Below are positions 60,906 through 64,000 of a stretch of 64,000 nucleotides of DNA, piece after piece. The DNA comes from Elusimicrobiota bacterium (GTDB taxonomy: Bacteria > Elusimicrobiota > Elusimicrobia > 2-02-FULL-39-32): the NCBI GenBank assembly GCA_016180425.1, contig JACPBF010000009.1:1-64000 (forward strand). The letters run 5' to 3'. The position numbers and the translations under genes are program-made. Each line of letters begins with the position of its first letter. Position 1 is the first letter of the stretch. The notes under the pieces were generated by a model that was given only the letters and a program-made list of their open reading frames with translations, was not told the DNA's origin and did no database searches.

Positions 60906-63900
60906 TGATTCGTTTTTGGATAGAAAAGAAAAATAGAAGTTGGTTAGAGAGCACAGCGCTCTTGGTGCTGGGGGCGCTTTTGTTTTCTATTGTTGCGCCT
61001 CCCTATGCTGAGGCTTCTATCTGGGATGAAAGAAAAAAAGCAGTAGATGTAATGACAGAGAAAAAAGAAAAGGTGGCAGAGGCTCTTAAAAAAACAGATA
61101 AAAGTCTGGAAGAAAAAGAAAGAATTAAAGAATTAGGCATAGCTTCTGGCATTGAAATTCCAGAGGATTTAGGAACTGTGGTTGAAGCTTGGGGAGGAAT
61201 TCCAAATTTGGCTGAACAGCCGCCCTTGGTGATTCATATTCAAGATGCTCACGGCGTTTATGACGCTCAAAAAAATGCGAGTGAAATATTAAAAATTATT
61301 CGTTCCGGAAACCAGGAGGATAAAGAAGCAGCTTCTGTTCAGCCGCTTTTAGTTTGCGTGGAAGGAGCATGGGGAAGGGTAAGCCCTGAATGGATTAGTG
61401 TATTCCCTGATGAAAACTTGAAAAAGGAAATGGCGGAGCGTTTACTTCAGGAGGGAGAGATTACAGGCGAAGAATATCTGGCTATTATGATGGGGCCTGG
61501 CAAGCTAAAGATTTATGGCGTGGAAGAAAAAGAGCTTTATGAAGCGAATGCCAAAGCCAGAGAGGTGATTGATAGGGATAGAAAAAATTTATTAGAAGAG
61601 TTGGAAAAATTAAGTTTCAGGTTGGATGCGATTAAGAGAAAGATTTATCCTAGAAAACTTTTAGAATTAGACCATGTCAGCGGAAATTTTGAAACACAGA
61701 AAATTCCTTTAAAAGAATATTTTTCTTATTTACTAAAGGCCGATCCTCAAAGCTGGAAGAATCAAGATTATCCAAATTTAACCAGCTTAGAGGATATGGT
61801 TAAACTAGAAGCGCAATTTACAAAAGAAGGAATAGAAGAAGAAAGAAAGAAATTGCTTATTTTTCTAGAAGATAAGTTAGATAAATCCAGCCTAGCTCAG
61901 TTAGGACAGGTAAGTTTAAGCTATCGTCTGGGAAAGATCAGCGGGGAGCGTTTCTATGAGGGGATTATTCATCTTGCCGAAGCGCATAACAAGGAGCTGC
62001 CTCAAATAAAGATTTATGTGAATTATCTTAAAAAATATAGCGCAATTAAAACAGAAAAACTCAGCGATGAGATCATAAAATTAGAGAAAAATGTATTTTT
62101 AAGTTTTGCGGGTAAGGATGAAAAACTAAAAAAATTAGTGGAGGTGGACAGGGGCTTAAGAATAGAAACCAAGTTTTGGGATGAAAAACTTTCCCCTACA
62201 GATTGGGAAGATTACAGGCAAACAGTTAAAAAAGGGGATTTAAAAAATTTTAGCGGTAAAGTCTTAGGTTGGAAAGAGATTGAAAAATTTGTTTTCCAGA
62301 AGGAAAAAGATTTAAGGCTGGAAGTAAGCCAAGCGCATCAACCCTCTAAAATTAGCCGAGCTCAAACACCCACTTATGCCCAGATGAGATATTTACAAGA
62401 AGGCTATTACAGACTTGCTTTTAAAAGAGACCAAACCATGGTGGAGAAGACCCTGGAAAAAGCAAAGGAATTGAATGAGGAAAGAGTGGTATTGATTGCA
62501 GGAGGTTTTCATACTGCTGGCATGATGAAGTTTTTAAGAGATAAAGGGGTGCCTTATATTGTGATTCGTCCAAAACTTTCTTTTGAAAGAGCCCAGAAGC
62601 AGGAGAAAAAAGATAAGAGCGATAAGAGGAAAGGAATAGAAAAAGTAAAGTACGCTTCCTTGATAGGAGCTTACACAAAAAAATTAGAAGAGTTAAAAAG
62701 CGATTTGGAAACCAATGTTCAGGGACAGGATCAAGAGCTGGCAGAAGCAGTGGAAAAAGTAATGGACATTATTAAGAACAAATTGTTTTTTGTTGGCCCT
62801 GTTGAAGATAAAGGTAATAATATCCTTTTAGGCGCTTATCAGGGAGAATTTTCCAGAGTTAATTTTTTAATTGAAAGTTCAGATTTTGAACCCGCGCCTC
62901 CTGTAGTTTCTGTGGAATTTGAGAATGCCATTGAACAAGCTATGGGAACTTTACGATCTAAACCCGGAAGTTTTGGCGAAGAAGGGGTTGTGCGCATTTT
63001 TTCTGGATTAAGTTTTTGGCTGCAAACCGGGATGGAGAGAGCAGGCCATCTTAGTTTTAGGAAAGCAAAAAAAGAAGATAGCGAAAGATTAGAGCCTTAT
63101 TCTAAAGAAGTTTGGCCATACTCTAATATTCAAAGGAAAGTTCCTCCAGAAAGGGCAGGACCAAAACAATTAAGTAAAGCCTCTCCTCAGCCGCTTAAAA
63201 AAGAAGTTGCGGCTCTCCCCACCTTAAAACAAAAAATATTTTCTCATATTGCGGCAGCAAGCGGTATTGCAGCTCTTTTTGTGATTGCAGTTTTAGCTTC
63301 CATGTTCCCTCCCATTGCTAAAGTTTCAGAGCAAACTTCATTGCAATCTTTAGAAATTCAAACTGGGATGATAGGGATGGGATTTATTTTTAGCCGTTTA
63401 CAGATGAATCCCAAACAAATTATTTTATTTTTGTTAGGAATAGTTACTCTTTTTTCTGTATTTTCTCAGCCGCCTCAAGTCCAAAAAAAGAACAGCCGTT
63501 TTATAGCGCCATCTGTTGAGGCTAGCGCAATGCAAACCCCTCCGCCATTATCTAATTTTGGTTTTTTTAGTTTTCAAGCGCCTACTAGACAACCTGAGAG
63601 TCAAGTTCCTACTCAACAACCAGCTCCAGCTCCTTCAGTTGTGGTAAGTCCAAGTCAAGCTCTTAACTCGTTGGATCAGATTTTACCTCAAGCATCTGGC
63701 AGCGAAGTCATTGACGCCATGGTGAAAGCCGCGCATGATTTAGAAACAGAAAAAGTAAAACTTTTAGATGACCTTATCCGAAATTCCAGATTTTCTTATA
63801 ACGTTGAAGATGTTTTAGTTATTAGAAATTTAATTTCCAGCGGTCGTTTTCCTTTTAATGTGCCTCCTTCAAACATTCGCATGAATCAGGGCTATAATGT

Positions 63901-64000
63901 AGCCTCCATCACTAAGGTTCAGGTTGCTTATAATGCGGATTTTGATCCTGGGAGCTGGGGTATTGCGGATGCGGCGCACAATGGTTTACATGAAGGAATT
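60905..64000 (+). CDS. Giant exported protein, N-terminal part (3' end outside window)
   Basis: ATG 60905 overlaps the previous stop, and AGAGGG lies just upstream. The frame is open to the window end (1032 codons). The signal peptide ends PPYAEA near residue 37, followed by SIWDERKK, nearly the same as in the gene at 52905. The shared domain runs from LVIHIQDAHGVYDAQKNASE (about residue 108) to LIAGGFHTAGMM (about 540). After a charged linker there are two membrane segments near 780-800 and 830-850, then a Gln/Pro-rich linker and a new domain ending the window (NVASITKVQVAYNADFDPG). The enzyme modules, if any, lie outside. Confidence 0.85.
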   Translation, partial: MIRFWIEKKNRSWLESTALLVLGALLFSIVAPPYAEASIWDERKKAVDVMTEKKEKVAEALKKTDKSLEEKERIKELGIASGIEIPEDLGTVVEAWGGIPNLAEQPPLVIHIQDAHGVYDAQKNASEILKIIRSGNQEDKEAASVQPLLVCVEGAWGRVSPEWISVFPDENLKKEMAERLLQEGEITGEEYLAIMMGPGKLKIYGVEEKELYEANAKAREVIDRDRKNLLEELEKLSFRLDAIKRKIYPRKLLELDHVSGNFETQKIPLKEYFSYLLKADPQSWKNQDYPNLTSLEDMVKLEAQFTKEGIEEERKKLLIFLEDKLDKSSLAQLGQVSLSYRLGKISGERFYEGIIHLAEAHNKELPQIKIYVNYLKKYSAIKTEKLSDEIIKLEKNVFLSFAGKDEKLKKLVEVDRGLRIETKFWDEKLSPTDWEDYRQTVKKGDLKNFSGKVLGWKEIEKFVFQKEKDLRLEVSQAHQPSKISRAQTPTYAQMRYLQEGYYRLAFKRDQTMVEKTLEKAKELNEERVVLIAGGFHTAGMMKFLRDKGVPYIVIRPKLSFERAQKQEKKDKSDKRKGIEKVKYASLIGAYTKKLEELKSDLETNVQGQDQELAEAVEKVMDIIKNKLFFVGPVEDKGNNILLGAYQGEFSRVNFLIESSDFEPAPPVVSVEFENAIEQAMGTLRSKPGSFGEEGVVRIFSGLSFWLQTGMERAGHLSFRKAKKEDSERLEPYSKEVWPYSNIQRKVPPERAGPKQLSKASPQPLKKEVAALPTLKQKIFSHIAAASGIAALFVIAVLASMFPPIAKVSEQTSLQSLEIQTGMIGMGFIFSRLQMNPKQIILFLLGIVTLFSVFSQPPQVQKKNSRFIAPSVEASAMQTPPPLSNFGFFSFQAPTRQPESQVPTQQPAPAPSVVVSPSQALNSLDQILPQASGSEVIDAMVKAAHDLETEKVKLLDDLIRNSRFSYNVEDVLVIRNLISSGRFPFNVPPSNIRMNQGYNVASITKVQVAYNADFDPGSWGIADAAHNGLHEGI

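Noticed and set aside
1-64000. tRNA, rRNA, CRISPR arrays, prophage or transposase genes
   Set aside because: Searched by eye on both strands; no cloverleaf, spaced identical repeats or recognised transposase motifs were seen. A tRNA scan would be needed to exclude tRNAs formally.

Overview
The window looks like a chromosome segment of an AT-rich, Gram-negative-type bacterium. Its layout of very large exported multidomain proteins interleaved with toxin-antitoxin pairs suggests an uncultured lineage such as candidate phylum Omnitrophota (PVC superphylum). That assignment is an inference from gene style: the window has no rRNA, tRNA or housekeeping marker.

Six very large genes dominate, all on the + strand: a 5'-truncated one (2-3703, probably frameshifted into 3729-3986), 6200-23545 (5781 aa), 26587-31116 (1509 aa), 34146-44129 (3327 aa), 52905-59825 (2306 aa) and 60905 to the right edge (3'-truncated). 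They share a design. The start is an N-terminal export signal. In three of them an N-terminal domain of about 500 residues follows, bounded by a HIQDxH...QKN motif and a GG[FY]H motif. Next come membrane blocks resembling degenerate CPBP (CAAX-protease-like) domains and regulatory or metabolic enzyme modules. The recognised modules are PP2C phosphatase, kinase-like (two proteins), GGDEF-like (GADEF), RelA/SpoT-like with ACT domains, patatin, ROK-like and UDP-sugar-pyrophosphorylase-like. All four complete proteins, plus one gene remnant, end in Gln-Gln. Every giant gene or operon whose start is visible lies downstream of the same control element: three TTACA-type half-sites spaced 11 bp apart, followed by GTTxAAGA, much like a PhoB/PhoP-family binding site. 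The largest gene also has a cyclic-di-GMP-I (GEMM) riboswitch and an intrinsic terminator just before its start codon.

Between the giants sit small autonomous modules. Four paralogous AAA_14/DUF4143 ATPases (4033, 23632, 25095, 31201) each have a promoter placed so that the mRNA begins at or next to the start codon (leaderless). Toxin-antitoxin pairs present are RelE-type (32747-33221), BrnTA (33266-33821), MNT/HEPN (44166-44823), FitAB/VapBC-type (46935-47589), AbiE-type (50441-51852) and MazEF (51994-52562). Two ATPase genes are bordered by duplicated pieces of giant-gene sequence (a promoter region and a 3' end), which points to past tandem duplication and loss of giant genes.

From 44.8 to 50.4 kb there is a more ordinary segment: a TMTC-like membrane TPR protein and a three-gene envelope lipoprotein group (CsgG-like plus two LPP20-like). 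Two 80-bp inverted-terminal-repeat elements (49721-49800 and 59894-59973, opposite orientation) and a 167-bp inverted repeat (5434-5600) are the mobile or repeat features seen.
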